The translations under genes and the position numbers were made by a program. This document shows, piece by piece, positions 24,761 through 32,994 of a stretch of 60,475 nt of DNA; position 1 is the first letter of the stretch; every line of letters starts with the position of its first letter. Source of the stretch: Spirochaetaceae bacterium (GTDB lineage: Bacteria > Spirochaetota > Spirochaetia > DSM-27196 > PWMO01). The notes under the pieces are model-generated. The model saw nothing but the letters and a program-made list of their open reading frames with translations, did no database searches and was not told where the DNA came from. The stretch spans positions 1-60,475 of the forward strand of contig RECP01000094.1 of the NCBI GenBank assembly GCA_007693945.1, read 5' to 3'.

Positions 24761-25561
24761 CTATCCTCGTGGTGCCCGGCCGGGATCGACGAATCGATTA
24801 TTGCGCCATACGGTGAAATACACATTTGCGCTCCCGTCACTGGTCTGACCCACTGTTCCGATACCGGTGCCCATCTGTACGCGATCACCGGTGTCAACCA
24901 GAAGTTCTTCGTTTCCACCGTAGACGTAGATGAAGCCCGCCGGGCTCTGCACCAGAACCACACGTCCGAAGCTGCTGTGCGGTCCCGAGTATATGACCTG
25001 ACCGGCTGCGACCGCGACAACCGTATCTCCGCGATCACCCTCGATCCGGATTCCGGGAAACTTCCCTTCCAGCGCACTGCGTCGCCCGGGATGGGGCCAC
25101 ATCTCTGAGCCGCCGTTCAGAGTTACGGTCGGAGCAACGTCGGTTGTGGGTACAACGACGCGGCCTGTAGCCGCAGAGGCCGCCCCGCTGCCGTGAACTG
25201 CGGCGCTCCCCGGTATTACAAGTGCGTCGCCCACTCGCAACGTTGTTGATTCGCTGCGGTTGTTAGCCGCCAGCAATTCAGCAACGCTGACACCATACTG
25301 CCTGGCTATTCCGTAGTAGGTCTCACCGCGTACCACGCGGTGCGTTCGTACAGCTGAGCCCGGAATAACCAGTCGCAGCCCCACGTTGATGCGCGACGGA
25401 TCACTGATTCCGTTGGTGTCCTGCAGCGCTTCGACCGTGACACTGTAGCGGCGGGCAATCGAAAAGATCGTGTCTCCGCGCTCCACAACGTGAATCACGT
25501 CGTCGGCCATCGACAGTTGCGCGGCAAGAAGAAGTGCAAGGAAGAGGACTGGTGTTTTCAT
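24761..25561 (-). CDS. NlpD/EnvC-like protein: two LysM domains plus degenerate LytM (M23) domain
   Basis: A 266-residue exported protein: signal peptide (LFLALLLAAQLSMA) without a lipobox, LysM at about 22-66 (VERGDTIFSIARRYSVTVEAL), LysM at about 72-117 (VVRGETYYGIARQYGVSV), a linker, then an M23/LytM fold at about 150-262. The zinc ligands are lost: the HxGxD position reads GKFPGIRIEG, and the HxH segment reads SPAGFIYVYGG. It should bind peptidoglycan but not cut it, as known for E. coli NlpD and EnvC, which activate amidases during cell separation. The start could also be an in-frame TTG at 25573. It is followed 41 bp later by the RpoS-like sigma gene. Confidence 0.8.
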   Translation of the reverse strand: MKTPVLFLALLLAAQLSMADDVIHVVERGDTIFSIARRYSVTVEALQDTNGISDPSRINVGLRLVIPGSAVRTHRVVRGETYYGIARQYGVSVAELLAANNRSESTTLRVGDALVIPGSAAVHGSGAASAATGRVVVPTTDVAPTVTLNGGSEMWPHPGRRSALEGKFPGIRIEGDRGDTVVAVAAGQVIYSGPHSSFGRVVLVQSPAGFIYVYGGNEELLVDTGDRVQMGTGIGTVGQTSDGSANVYFTVWRNNRFVDPGRAPRG

Positions 25562-25578
25562 TGTGCCCGCCAACTCAC

Positions 25579-25608
25579 TCTAATCTTCGGAATGAGAAGC
25601 CAAAAACA
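25579..25608 (-). CDS. Possible 9-residue upstream ORF ahead of the NlpD-like gene
   Basis: An ATG at 25608 follows AAGGAAAGGAG (purine-rich ribosome binding site) and encodes MFLASHSED before a TAG at 25579. The stop lies 17 nt before the NlpD-like ATG, in a different frame, and the NlpD-like gene lacks its own good site. Translation coupling is possible; whether the peptide is made is unknown. Confidence 0.35.
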
Positions 25609-25656
25609 TGACTCCTTTCCTTGCCGGCGGGCAGGCGTAAGTTCAGATCTCAGGTT

Positions 25657-25787
25657 GGGCTGGGCGGATTTGGTCTCCGGTCGGCCACCTCCTGTGGCCT
25701 CCCTGCGACCCGCCTCGGCCCCTAAAACGGCATCCTGCCGTTTTGCGCTCCACGTATTCGCGCCGGGCCCTCGTTTCAAATCCGCCC
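25657..25787 (-). ncRNA. Structured tRNA-linked element with two AGGA-loop hairpins (CsrA-site-like)
   Basis: The element is bounded by an 11-bp perfect inverted repeat, CAAATCCGCCC/GGGCGGATTTG (25777-25787 and 25662-25672). Read leftward it contains a hairpin with 8-bp stem AAAACGGC/GCCGTTTT and loop AGGAT (25744-25724), and another with 6-bp stem GGCCAC/GTGGCC and loop AGGAG (25699-25683). Stem-presented AGGA is the known binding feature of CsrA/RsmA. Bases 25657-25672 are identical to the tRNA-Pro 3' end (25840-25855), 183 bp away. It lies between the tRNA terminator and the nlpD-like gene, so it may be a separate small RNA or the 5' leader of that mRNA. Expression is not shown by sequence. 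Confidence 0.5.
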
Positions 25788-25794
25788 CAACGCC

Positions 25795-25831
25795 AAAAAA
25801 AGCGGCGCCCGGCACAAGGCCGAACACCGCT
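25795..25831 (-). terminator. Rho-independent terminator after tRNA-Pro
   Basis: A 13-bp stem including G-U pairs (25831-25819 with 25813-25801), a 5-nt loop and a run of seven T on the minus strand. It begins 8 nt after the tRNA-Pro 3' end. Confidence 0.85.
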
Positions 25832-25838
25832 CTTTTCT

Positions 25839-25910
25839 CGGGCTGGGCGGATTTGAACCGCCGACCTCACGGTCCCGAACCGCGCGCGCTAGCCCCTGCG
25901 CTACAGCCCG
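25839..25910 (-). tRNA. tRNA-Pro (anticodon CGG)
   Basis: A 72-nt cloverleaf. Acceptor stem CGGGCTG/CAGCCCG, anticodon stem CGCGG/CCGTG with loop TTCGGGA (anticodon CGG, reads CCG), T-arm GGCGG-TTCAAAT-CCGCC. CCA is not encoded. It lies downstream of tRNA-Asp on the same strand. Confidence 0.93.
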
Positions 25911-25933
25911 AAAAAAATACCCGCCAAAGCGGG
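25911..25933 (-). terminator. Terminator-like hairpin between the two tRNAs
   Basis: Minus strand CCCGC-TTTG-GCGGG followed by TA and seven T. The T-run directly abuts the 5' end of tRNA-Pro (25910), so there is no space for a separate tRNA-Pro promoter. It may act as a partial terminator or a processing signal. Confidence 0.55.
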
Positions 25934-25938
25934 ATATA

Positions 25939-26013
25939 CGGGAGCGACGGGGATTGAACCCGCGACCTCCGGCTTGACAGGCCGGCGCGATAAACCAACT
26001 TCGCCACGCCCCC
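25939..26013 (-). tRNA. tRNA-Asp (anticodon GTC)
   Basis: A 75-nt cloverleaf. Acceptor GGGGGCG/CGCTCCC with one G-T pair, anticodon stem CCGGC/GCCGG with loop CTGTCAA (anticodon GTC), T-loop TTCAATC and discriminator G as expected for Asp. CCA is not encoded. It is first in the tRNA transcript. Confidence 0.93.
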
Positions 26014-26025
26014 GTGATGGCTCCG

Positions 26026-26054
26026 AATGTAGCCGAGATTGTGATTTGTGTCAA
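26026..26054 (-). promoter_or_regulatory. Promoter of the tRNA-Asp/tRNA-Pro unit
   Basis: Minus-strand TTGACA (26054-26049), 17 bp, TACATT (26031-26026), ending 12 nt before the tRNA-Asp 5' end. Near-consensus. Confidence 0.75.
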
Positions 26055-26063
26055 GCGGTCGAA

Positions 26064-26092
26064 TTGACATTGCGTCTACCGCGTGATAGCTT
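26064..26092 (+). promoter_or_regulatory. Possible promoter of the SurA/PpiD-like gene
   Basis: TTGACA (26064-26069), 17 bp, a weak -10 TAGCTT (26087-26092). About 70 nt of leader then precedes the ATG at 26162, which has an AAGGAT site. Confidence 0.4.
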
Positions 26093-26161
26093 ACAGGCAC
26101 CTGCGGATCATGAAACACGCCCCCGCACATCTGTGAACAGGCTGAAAGGATACTGACTGAA

Positions 26162-27688
26162 ATGGCGTCAAAAGAAAAACGAAAGAGTCAGGACAGCAAA
26201 GCTGACGAGAAGATCAAGCGCCGGACCTTTGCCGGCAGAAGCCCGCTGCTCTACGTCTTCAGCGTCGTTATTCTGGTGATCATCGTAGTCACTTTTGTGG
26301 GCGCGCCGGTGGCAACCGGGTTTGTCGGCGGCACGCAGCTGGTCTTCGGCCGCTACGGAAACCGCGACATTATCTACGCCCCGGGAAACTACTTCGCGCG
26401 CCGCTATCAGCAGCTGGCCGAGCAGATAGACACCTCCAACACCAGTGAACAGCAGTTCCAGTTCCAGCTGCGCCAACTCTGGCGTCAGGCGTTCAACGAT
26501 ACCGTCTTTCACACGGCCGTGATGCTCGAGGCTGAACAGAGTGGAATGGAACCTTCGCAGGAACTGCTCGACAGAACGCTGGCCCAGCATCCCGTCTTTC
26601 AGGAAGACGGCCGTTTCAGTTCCCGTCGCTATCGTCAGATGCCCCAACAGGAACGACAGAGTCTTCGCGAGTACCTGCGTGAAGTGCTTATCCAGCAGCA
26701 GTTCATCGAGGACAAACTACAGGGAATCCGCACACCGGCTGCGGAGACGACGTTTGTGGCCTCGATGTCGGGCCCCGAGCGACGTTTCGATTACGCGGCG
26801 TTCTCGTTCGAAGAGTTGCCCGATCAGCCGGTACTCGCCTACGCTGAAGAGTTCGCTTTCCGCTTTCAGGAAGCCAACCTCTCCCGCATCACCGTGCGCT
26901 CGAGCCGGAGTGAAGCCGAGCGTATCCGTGAGCAGATCATCGACCGCACTGCCGGTTTCGAAGATCTTGCCCAGGCCCATTCCACCGATACGTTTGCCGA
27001 TCAGGGCGGAGAGATGGGCTGGATGCGCTACTACGAGCTGGAGCCGGACTTCCTCGAGCCGCAGGTGCTCGACGACGTGTACGAGCTTGAGGTCGGACAC
27101 ATCAGTCCGGTGCTGGAGGCCCGCGATACGTGGATGATCTACCGCCTCAATGAGCCGGTTCGTCAGACGGACATTGAGGATCCGGAAACCCTGACCATGG
27201 TTCGGCGCTACATGAGCGCCTTTGAGCGCGGCATCATCGAAGATTATCTGATTGAGCAGGCTGAACGTTTCGTGGAGCTCGCGAAAACGGACGGGTTCAC
27301 GGAAGCTGCAGAACGGCTCGATCTCGCCGTGCGCCGCTCCGGCTGGTTCCCGATCAACTACGGCAACGTACCGATGTTCTCGCCGGTGCGCGGGGAAGAT
27401 GACAACCTGTTACGTGGCGGCGCGAACCGTGAAGACTTCTTCCGCGAGCTCTTTGGCCTGCAGATCGGGCAGACTTCGTCGCCGATCGTGCTGCAGAACG
27501 GAACCGTCGTTGTAACGCCGATCGAAGAGCGCGTTCCGCGAGACGAAGACCTCGACTTCCTGCGCTCATACTATCCCTTTATGGTACAGCAGATGCAGGG
27601 TGAAGAACTGGAGCGTAGTTTTATTGACCGCGACAAACTGACCGACAACTTCAATCAGGCCTTTGCGCGCTACATACTCGGCAGCTGA
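26162..27688 (+). CDS. Membrane-anchored SurA/PpiD-like peptidyl-prolyl isomerase or chaperone
   Basis: A 508-residue protein. A Lys-rich cytoplasmic start is followed by one membrane segment (YVFSVVILVIIVVTFVGAPV, about 31-50), a SurA_N-like helical chaperone region (about 90-190) and a parvulin/PpiC-type core at about 235-330. The core carries family marks (FEDLAQAHSTDTFADQGGEM, GWMRYYELEPDF, VGHISPVLEARDTWMIYRL). A second, degenerate rotamase-like segment may lie at about 370-470. The layout matches PpiD, which sits at the Sec exit and assists folding of exported proteins. Whether it still isomerises prolines is not clear. Its stop overlaps the start of the DUF115 gene (TGATG), implying coupled translation. 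Confidence 0.75.
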   Translation: MASKEKRKSQDSKADEKIKRRTFAGRSPLLYVFSVVILVIIVVTFVGAPVATGFVGGTQLVFGRYGNRDIIYAPGNYFARRYQQLAEQIDTSNTSEQQFQFQLRQLWRQAFNDTVFHTAVMLEAEQSGMEPSQELLDRTLAQHPVFQEDGRFSSRRYRQMPQQERQSLREYLREVLIQQQFIEDKLQGIRTPAAETTFVASMSGPERRFDYAAFSFEELPDQPVLAYAEEFAFRFQEANLSRITVRSSRSEAERIREQIIDRTAGFEDLAQAHSTDTFADQGGEMGWMRYYELEPDFLEPQVLDDVYELEVGHISPVLEARDTWMIYRLNEPVRQTDIEDPETLTMVRRYMSAFERGIIEDYLIEQAERFVELAKTDGFTEAAERLDLAVRRSGWFPINYGNVPMFSPVRGEDDNLLRGGANREDFFRELFGLQIGQTSSPIVLQNGTVVVTPIEERVPRDEDLDFLRSYYPFMVQQMQGEELERSFIDRDKLTDNFNQAFARYILGS

Positions 27689-29361
27689 TGACGACTGATT
27701 CTCCGTCGGTGGTGCCGACCACTGACGGGCCGACAGTCGTATATCGGGGCCGCAACCTGTACAGCCCCGCTACGCCGATCACCGCCTGCCGACGCCGCGT
27801 GGCGGCTTTGACCATCCCGGACCACAGCCTGGTCCTGGTTCCATCGCCGCTGCTGGGGCACGGCCTGACCGACCTGCTTCACAAGTGCGGTCCCGGATGC
27901 CGGGTGTTGCTCGTCGAACTGGAGGCACCGCTGGCCGCGCTTGCCCGACAGCGCCTTCCCGCAGCGCTTCTGGACGACTCCCGTGTCACCTTCTGCGCCG
28001 CCGAACGCGTGCAGGAGCTGGAACGCTGCTTTCCGCTCGAGCTTCGCAGCCGCTGTGAACGGGTCATTTCGGTCAACCTGAGCGCCGGCTCACAACTGCA
28101 TTCACGCGAGTACACGCAGCTGCTGCACTGGCTGCAGGATGAGATTCGGCGTGCCTGGCAGAACCGTATCACTACCATTCATATGGCGCGGCTCTGGTTC
28201 CGCAACCTGATTGCCAATCTGCCGCTGCTGCCCGTGTCACGCCCGATCACCGGCGTAGCGGTGGAAAGACCGGTTCTGGTTCTGGGAGCCGGGCCGTCGC
28301 TGGAACCGTTACTGGCCGAACTGCGCCGGCAGCGTGATCAGCTCTTTGTGATGGCGGTTGATACGGCCTTACCGGTGCTGGTCGCGCACGGGATCACTGT
28401 TGACGCGGTCGTAGCGCTTGAACCGCAACACGCCAACCTGGGAGATTTCCTGGGCGTCGACTGTCGTGCACCGTTGCTGCTGGCGGATCTTTTCTCCTAC
28501 CCTGCGGTGGTGCGGCTGTTCACGCCCCACCACACGCTGTTTTTTGCCTCGCACCCGCTCGACAGTCGTCTGATAGACAAACTGCAGGCGCACGGGCTGA
28601 TGCCGTTGCAGATTCCGCCCTTGGGCAGCGTGGGAGTTGCCGCCGTCAAGCTGGCAACGTGCATATACGGAGGACCGGTGGCGTTTGCCGGTCTGGATTT
28701 TGCCTATGCCGACGGCAAGACCCACGCGCGCGGCGCACCTATGCTGCAGCGGCAGCATCAGACCGCACGCCGTCTCAGCGGAGACCGGATCTACACCGCG
28801 TGCCTCGCGCGTCCGCGGCTGCGCCAACCCGACAAACAGGGCGGACGGTGCCAGACCGACATGGTGCTGCTCTCCTACGCCGAGCAGCTGCGAAGTCTCA
28901 CCACCGGTTCCCCGCGACTCTACGATCTGGGAGTCTGCGGCTTGCCAACTGGAGCGCCGCGTCTGGACGGCATTGCCGAGTTTCTGCGGGTTGCCGGCAC
29001 CTCGCAGATCGGCGCGGCTTCGGGTCTGTCCTGCCGGCTCCGGGCAACGAGTGTCTCGGCCACCACAGCCGCCTCGCATGCTGCCGCCAGGCAACAGACG
29101 GCTACAGTGCGCGCGGCTCTCGATGAACAGTTGAGTCTTCTGGCCCGGATCGAGGAACAGGTGACCAATCGCGCCGCACGCGACCCGCAGATCCTGTCTG
29201 CATTGCTGCAGGCAGCGGACTACCTCTACGCCGAGACGAGTGCTCCCAGCGCTGGTGATGAAGCGTCGCTGCGCCGCATGCTTGCCGCGGCGCGTTACTA
29301 CCGTATCCAGATCGGGCGCGCTCTGCGTAATCTCGAGCGGCTCACTGCTCGTCGGTTTTGA
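27688..29361 (+). CDS. DUF115/MptE-like 'motility associated factor' glycosyltransferase-family protein
   Basis: A 557-residue cytoplasmic protein. The central domain (about 185-420) has the MptE-like core: RPVLVLGAGPSLEPLLAELR, VMAVDTALPVLVAHGITVDA, VVALEPQHANLGDF, FASHPLDSRL, and VAFAGLDFAYADGKTHARGA with the conserved GxDxxxxxxxxH. In Campylobacter and Aeromonas, Maf proteins transfer nonulosonic acids to flagellin. In spirochaetes the gene is widespread, but its target is not established. The C-terminal 130 residues are helical. It overlaps lepA at their 3' ends by 20 bp. A role in modifying flagellar filament proteins is an inference. Confidence 0.8.
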   Translation: MTTDSPSVVPTTDGPTVVYRGRNLYSPATPITACRRRVAALTIPDHSLVLVPSPLLGHGLTDLLHKCGPGCRVLLVELEAPLAALARQRLPAALLDDSRVTFCAAERVQELERCFPLELRSRCERVISVNLSAGSQLHSREYTQLLHWLQDEIRRAWQNRITTIHMARLWFRNLIANLPLLPVSRPITGVAVERPVLVLGAGPSLEPLLAELRRQRDQLFVMAVDTALPVLVAHGITVDAVVALEPQHANLGDFLGVDCRAPLLLADLFSYPAVVRLFTPHHTLFFASHPLDSRLIDKLQAHGLMPLQIPPLGSVGVAAVKLATCIYGGPVAFAGLDFAYADGKTHARGAPMLQRQHQTARRLSGDRIYTACLARPRLRQPDKQGGRCQTDMVLLSYAEQLRSLTTGSPRLYDLGVCGLPTGAPRLDGIAEFLRVAGTSQIGAASGLSCRLRATSVSATTAASHAAARQQTATVRAALDEQLSLLARIEEQVTNRAARDPQILSALLQAADYLYAETSAPSAGDEASLRRMLAAARYYRIQIGRALRNLERLTARRF

Positions 29362-31144
29362 GTACCGACAGAAACGCGGACTGCGGCAGTTCCACGTTGC
29401 CGACCAGTTTCATGCGTTTCTTACCCTCTTTCTGTTTTTCCAGCAGCTTGCGCTTACGCGTGATATCGCCACCGTAACACTTGGCGGTTACGTCCTTGCG
29501 CAGCGCCGATATGGTCTCACGTGCGATGATGTTGCCGCCAATTGCACCCTGAATCGGAATCTTGAACTGGTGCCGCGGAATCTCTTCCCGCAGCTTCTTG
29601 CAGATTCTGCGCGCCCGCGCTTCGGCGGTGCCACGAAAGACGAGTTGCGAAAGCGCGTCAACCGGCTTTCCGTTGACCAGGATATCGAGGCGAACGAGGT
29701 CGACTTCACGGTACTCGATAATGTCGTAGTCCAGCGAGGCGTAGCCGCGGCTTACCGACTTGAGTCGGTCATAGAAGTCAAAGAGCACCTCCGCAAGCGG
29801 CATGACGTAGATCAGCTCGACTCGTTTCTTGTCAAGGTAGCGCAGATCTTCCTGCGTGCCGCGCTTCTCCAGACAGAGCGTAATCACGTTGCCCAGGTAC
29901 TCGGCAGGTGTAATGACCGACGCTCTAATATAGGGCTCGCGACTGACGGCGACATCCCCCGGATTGGGAAACTCGAGCGGATTGGAGATCGCCACAGTCT
30001 CCCCGCCGTTCAGGATGATCTCGTAGCGCACCGACGGCGCGGTGAGCACCAGCGACAGATCAAACTCGCGCTCCAGCCGCTCCTGCACCACTTCCAGGTG
30101 CAGGAGTCCCAGAAACCCGCACCGATACCCGAACCCCAGCGCCGCCGAACTGTCCTTCTCGTAGATCAGCGAGGCGTCGTTGAGTTTGAGTCGGTCCATT
30201 GCGGCGGCCAACTCGTCGTAGTCGTTGGCATCCACGGGGTAGATCGACGAGAAGACCACCGGCTTGACCTCCCGGAAGCCCGGCAGAGGTACGGCGCACG
30301 GGCGTTCGTGCAGCGTAACGGTATCACCAACACGGATATCACTGACGGTCTTGATGCCGGCAATGAAATAGCCGACTTCACCGGCGTTCAGCTGTTCGGT
30401 TGGCGCCAGCGCAATACGAAACTTGCCCACCTCTTCGACTCGATAGGTTGACTCGCCGGCAAACATCCGTATCGTCTGACCGCTCCGCAGACGTCCGTTG
30501 ACCACTTTGATATGCACGACTACTCCGCGGTAAGGGTCATAATGTGAATCGAAGATACGTGCCTGCAGCGGCGCCGACCGGTCTCCCTGCGGCGGCGGAA
30601 TCAGAGTGATGATTGCCTGCATCAACTCCTCGATCCCGGTACCGTTCTTGGCCGAAATCAGGATTGCCGACCGGGGGTCGATACCCAGATCGTGTTCGAT
30701 CTGCTCCTTCACCTCATCAACGCGCGCACCGGGCAGGTCGATCTTGTTGATGACCGGCACGATTTCAAGATTGTGCTCCAACGCCATGTACATGTTTGAG
30801 AGGGTCTGCGCCTGTACACCCTGCGCCGCATCGATCAGCAGCAGGGCACCCTCACACGAGGCTATGGCTCGCGACACTTCGTAGGAGAAATCCACGTGCC
30901 CCGGCGTATCGACCAGATTGAGCTGGTACAAGACCCCATCCTGACCGCTATGGGGAATAGTTACGGCGTGTGACTTGATCGATATTCCTCGCTCGCGCTC
31001 GATGTCCATCGAGTCGAGCAACTGGTCCTTGAAATCGCGGGCGGTGACCATCTTGGCCAACTGGATCAGTCGATCGGCAAGTGTCGATTTCCCATGGTCA
31101 ATATGGGCAATTATGCAGAAGTTCCTGGTGTGTTGCTGATTCAT
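29342..31144 (-). CDS. lepA: Translation factor LepA (EF4)
   Basis: A 600-residue GTPase of full family length. G1 AHIDHGKSTLADRL, switch region RERGISIKSHAVT, G3 VDTPGHVDFSYEV, G4 NKIDLPGA, then EF-G-like domains II, III and V and the LepA-specific C-terminal domain (ARETISALRKDVTAKCYGGD, RKRKLLEKQKEGKKRMK). LepA acts on ribosomes, affecting initiation and 30S assembly and rescue under ionic stress. The ATG at 31144 lies at the normal N-terminus (MNQQHTRNF); no ribosome binding site is evident. Confidence 0.97.
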   Translation of the reverse strand: MNQQHTRNFCIIAHIDHGKSTLADRLIQLAKMVTARDFKDQLLDSMDIERERGISIKSHAVTIPHSGQDGVLYQLNLVDTPGHVDFSYEVSRAIASCEGALLLIDAAQGVQAQTLSNMYMALEHNLEIVPVINKIDLPGARVDEVKEQIEHDLGIDPRSAILISAKNGTGIEELMQAIITLIPPPQGDRSAPLQARIFDSHYDPYRGVVVHIKVVNGRLRSGQTIRMFAGESTYRVEEVGKFRIALAPTEQLNAGEVGYFIAGIKTVSDIRVGDTVTLHERPCAVPLPGFREVKPVVFSSIYPVDANDYDELAAAMDRLKLNDASLIYEKDSSAALGFGYRCGFLGLLHLEVVQERLEREFDLSLVLTAPSVRYEIILNGGETVAISNPLEFPNPGDVAVSREPYIRASVITPAEYLGNVITLCLEKRGTQEDLRYLDKKRVELIYVMPLAEVLFDFYDRLKSVSRGYASLDYDIIEYREVDLVRLDILVNGKPVDALSQLVFRGTAEARARRICKKLREEIPRHQFKIPIQGAIGGNIIARETISALRKDVTAKCYGGDITRKRKLLEKQKEGKKRMKLVGNVELPQSAFLSVLKTDEQ

Positions 31145-31206
31145 AGTATGACGCAGTTGTAACCCGCTGCAGGAAGTTTTGCAACCGGCGTGACCTGCTT
31201 GCGCGG

Positions 31207-32994
31207 TTACAAGAAATTATCCAAATCCAGGAACGTCGCCAGCTGTAATCCGCTCTCCAGAAACCCGGCTTTGCGCTGCCGGATGATGATCTGCAGAACC
31301 GCGATTCTGCGGTCCAGATCAACGCGCCAGTTCTGCAACGAGAACGGATCGCGTTCGGACAACCCGGTCTCATCCGCAATCGATCCGGAGTACACGCGGG
31401 TGACTACGTAATTCCGCTGCCAGCGGTTAGTGCTGATGTTGTCGGTGTCCATACCAAACAGCGGCGGAAACAGCTCCTCGGCACTCACTCGATCGAGCAC
31501 CTCTTCCACCGGGCTGTAGGGCCGTTCGGCCACCGCAATATAGCCGCTCATTTCGTCATCGTCGCGCGTCCAGCTCACCGAGATCAGCTCACCGGGAATA
31601 AGGTCGAGCAGAACCGTCTGCGCATCACCAATCCGCGACGGCGTCCATCCGGCAATGTCGGTCAGAATGTCGCCGGCCTGCAGCCCGGCTATATCGGCGG
31701 GGCTGCGCGGCGAAACGTAGACCACCTCCAGCCGGCGGCCGCTATTCTCGTGTACCGCAACCCCGAGCCAGGGATGCTTCACCTCCCCCGGCTCGTACAG
31801 GCGGGGAAGAAAGTGGTTGATCCAGTAGGACGGAATCGCAAAATTGACGCCCTGAAACTGCGGAATACCGGCAAACACCACTCCGACGAGGTCGCCATCG
31901 CTGTTAACCACCGGCCCCCCGGAATTGCCCGGATTGACCGGCACGTCAACCTGCATCGCGTCGCCCATCTGCAGAAAGCGCCGCCCGGTTGCCGAGATAA
32001 TGCCCGAGGTAATGCTGTTTTCCAGACCGCCGGGTGAACCAATGGCATAGATCGAGGCCCCCGGCTCCAGGGTACGAATCTCGGTGAACGAGAAGATGTA
32101 ACTCGGATCGATCTCGACTTTCAGCAGCGCAATATCAAAAATGCGGTCGTACCCAACGACGCGCGCTGGAATACGTCTATCCTGCGCCCCCGGCAGCCGC
32201 ACGTACAGCCTCGAGTAACCGCGATAGGTCGGGTCAACCTCGCTTTTTATCACGTGATAGTTGGTGATGAGGTAGCCACGTTTGTCGATGAAGAAGCCGC
32301 TGCCGATCACGCGGTCCGGAATACCTACCCCGCGCTCCAGCCGAACTCCCTTATTGACCCATACGGTCACCGTGCCGTCGATCAGCTGCGTTGCCGTGGG
32401 GCGCGACGCCAGAAAGTCGTCGTATTCCTGCGGAGTATCAATGCCGCGCTCCTCGTACAGCTGTACCAGTTGCTGCAGAACATAGCGATTGTTATTCCGT
32501 CGCGCGATTTCCGCATAGGACTCCAGCTGCTGGTCGTTGAGCATCCCAAGGTCCGGCAGGCCCAGCAGGGTGTGAAGGCCGGCGATATCGTTGCCCTCGC
32601 CGATATGGCGTTCAACCAAACCCAGCAGCAACGACGGCCCGGAATGATCGGGGACCAGCTCACTGCGTCCCAGCGTTTCAAGCGATCGGTAACGGCGCAG
32701 TGCCAGGCGGAAGGCACCCTCGTCAACGGCGCTCTGTACCAATGCCGCCAGCCGCGTGACGGCTTCGTCGTACATGCGATCAAGCTCCCGCGGTTCAAAC
32801 AGACTGTCACGCCGCAGCGCAACCAGTCGTTGCAGAGCCAGCTCGGGAGCATCGGAAGTAATGTTGCTGTCTATGTCGCGCCTGATGACTTCTCTGCGCT
32901 GCTCGGGCTCAACCACGCGCGACGGCATTCCGGCGCAGGCCGTCAGGGCGAGCAGCACCGAAATCAGAATCGCAGGTCGAATCCAGCGTTTCAT
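31207..32994 (-). CDS. HtrA-like lipoprotein serine protease with PDZ domains
   Basis: A 595-residue exported protease. A lipobox (ALTAC, Cys20) makes it a lipoprotein. Residues about 40-200 are an unusual helical N-terminal domain. The trypsin-like domain carries the triad His247 (LITNYHVIK), Asp287 (RIFDIALLKV) and Ser358 (PGNSGGPV). A PDZ domain follows (GVAVHENSGRRLEVVY, SPADIAGLQAGDILTDIAG) and a weaker C-terminal PDZ-like region. DegP/DegQ relatives degrade or refold damaged envelope proteins. The start overlaps the end of the upstream TPR gene (ATGA). The tilS-ftsH-TPR-HtrA order groups two quality-control proteases. Confidence 0.88.
   Translation of the reverse strand: MKRWIRPAILISVLLALTACAGMPSRVVEPEQRREVIRRDIDSNITSDAPELALQRLVALRRDSLFEPRELDRMYDEAVTRLAALVQSAVDEGAFRLALRRYRSLETLGRSELVPDHSGPSLLLGLVERHIGEGNDIAGLHTLLGLPDLGMLNDQQLESYAEIARRNNNRYVLQQLVQLYEERGIDTPQEYDDFLASRPTATQLIDGTVTVWVNKGVRLERGVGIPDRVIGSGFFIDKRGYLITNYHVIKSEVDPTYRGYSRLYVRLPGAQDRRIPARVVGYDRIFDIALLKVEIDPSYIFSFTEIRTLEPGASIYAIGSPGGLENSITSGIISATGRRFLQMGDAMQVDVPVNPGNSGGPVVNSDGDLVGVVFAGIPQFQGVNFAIPSYWINHFLPRLYEPGEVKHPWLGVAVHENSGRRLEVVYVSPRSPADIAGLQAGDILTDIAGWTPSRIGDAQTVLLDLIPGELISVSWTRDDDEMSGYIAVAERPYSPVEEVLDRVSAEELFPPLFGMDTDNISTNRWQRNYVVTRVYSGSIADETGLSERDPFSLQNWRVDLDRRIAVLQIIIRQRKAGFLESGLQLATFLDLDNFL

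Noticed and set aside
25657..25855. Prophage or island attachment site from the duplicated tRNA-Pro 3' end
   Set aside because: There is no integrase or foreign gene between or near the copies, and only 183 bp separate them. A tRNA-derived repeat unit explains the pattern better.
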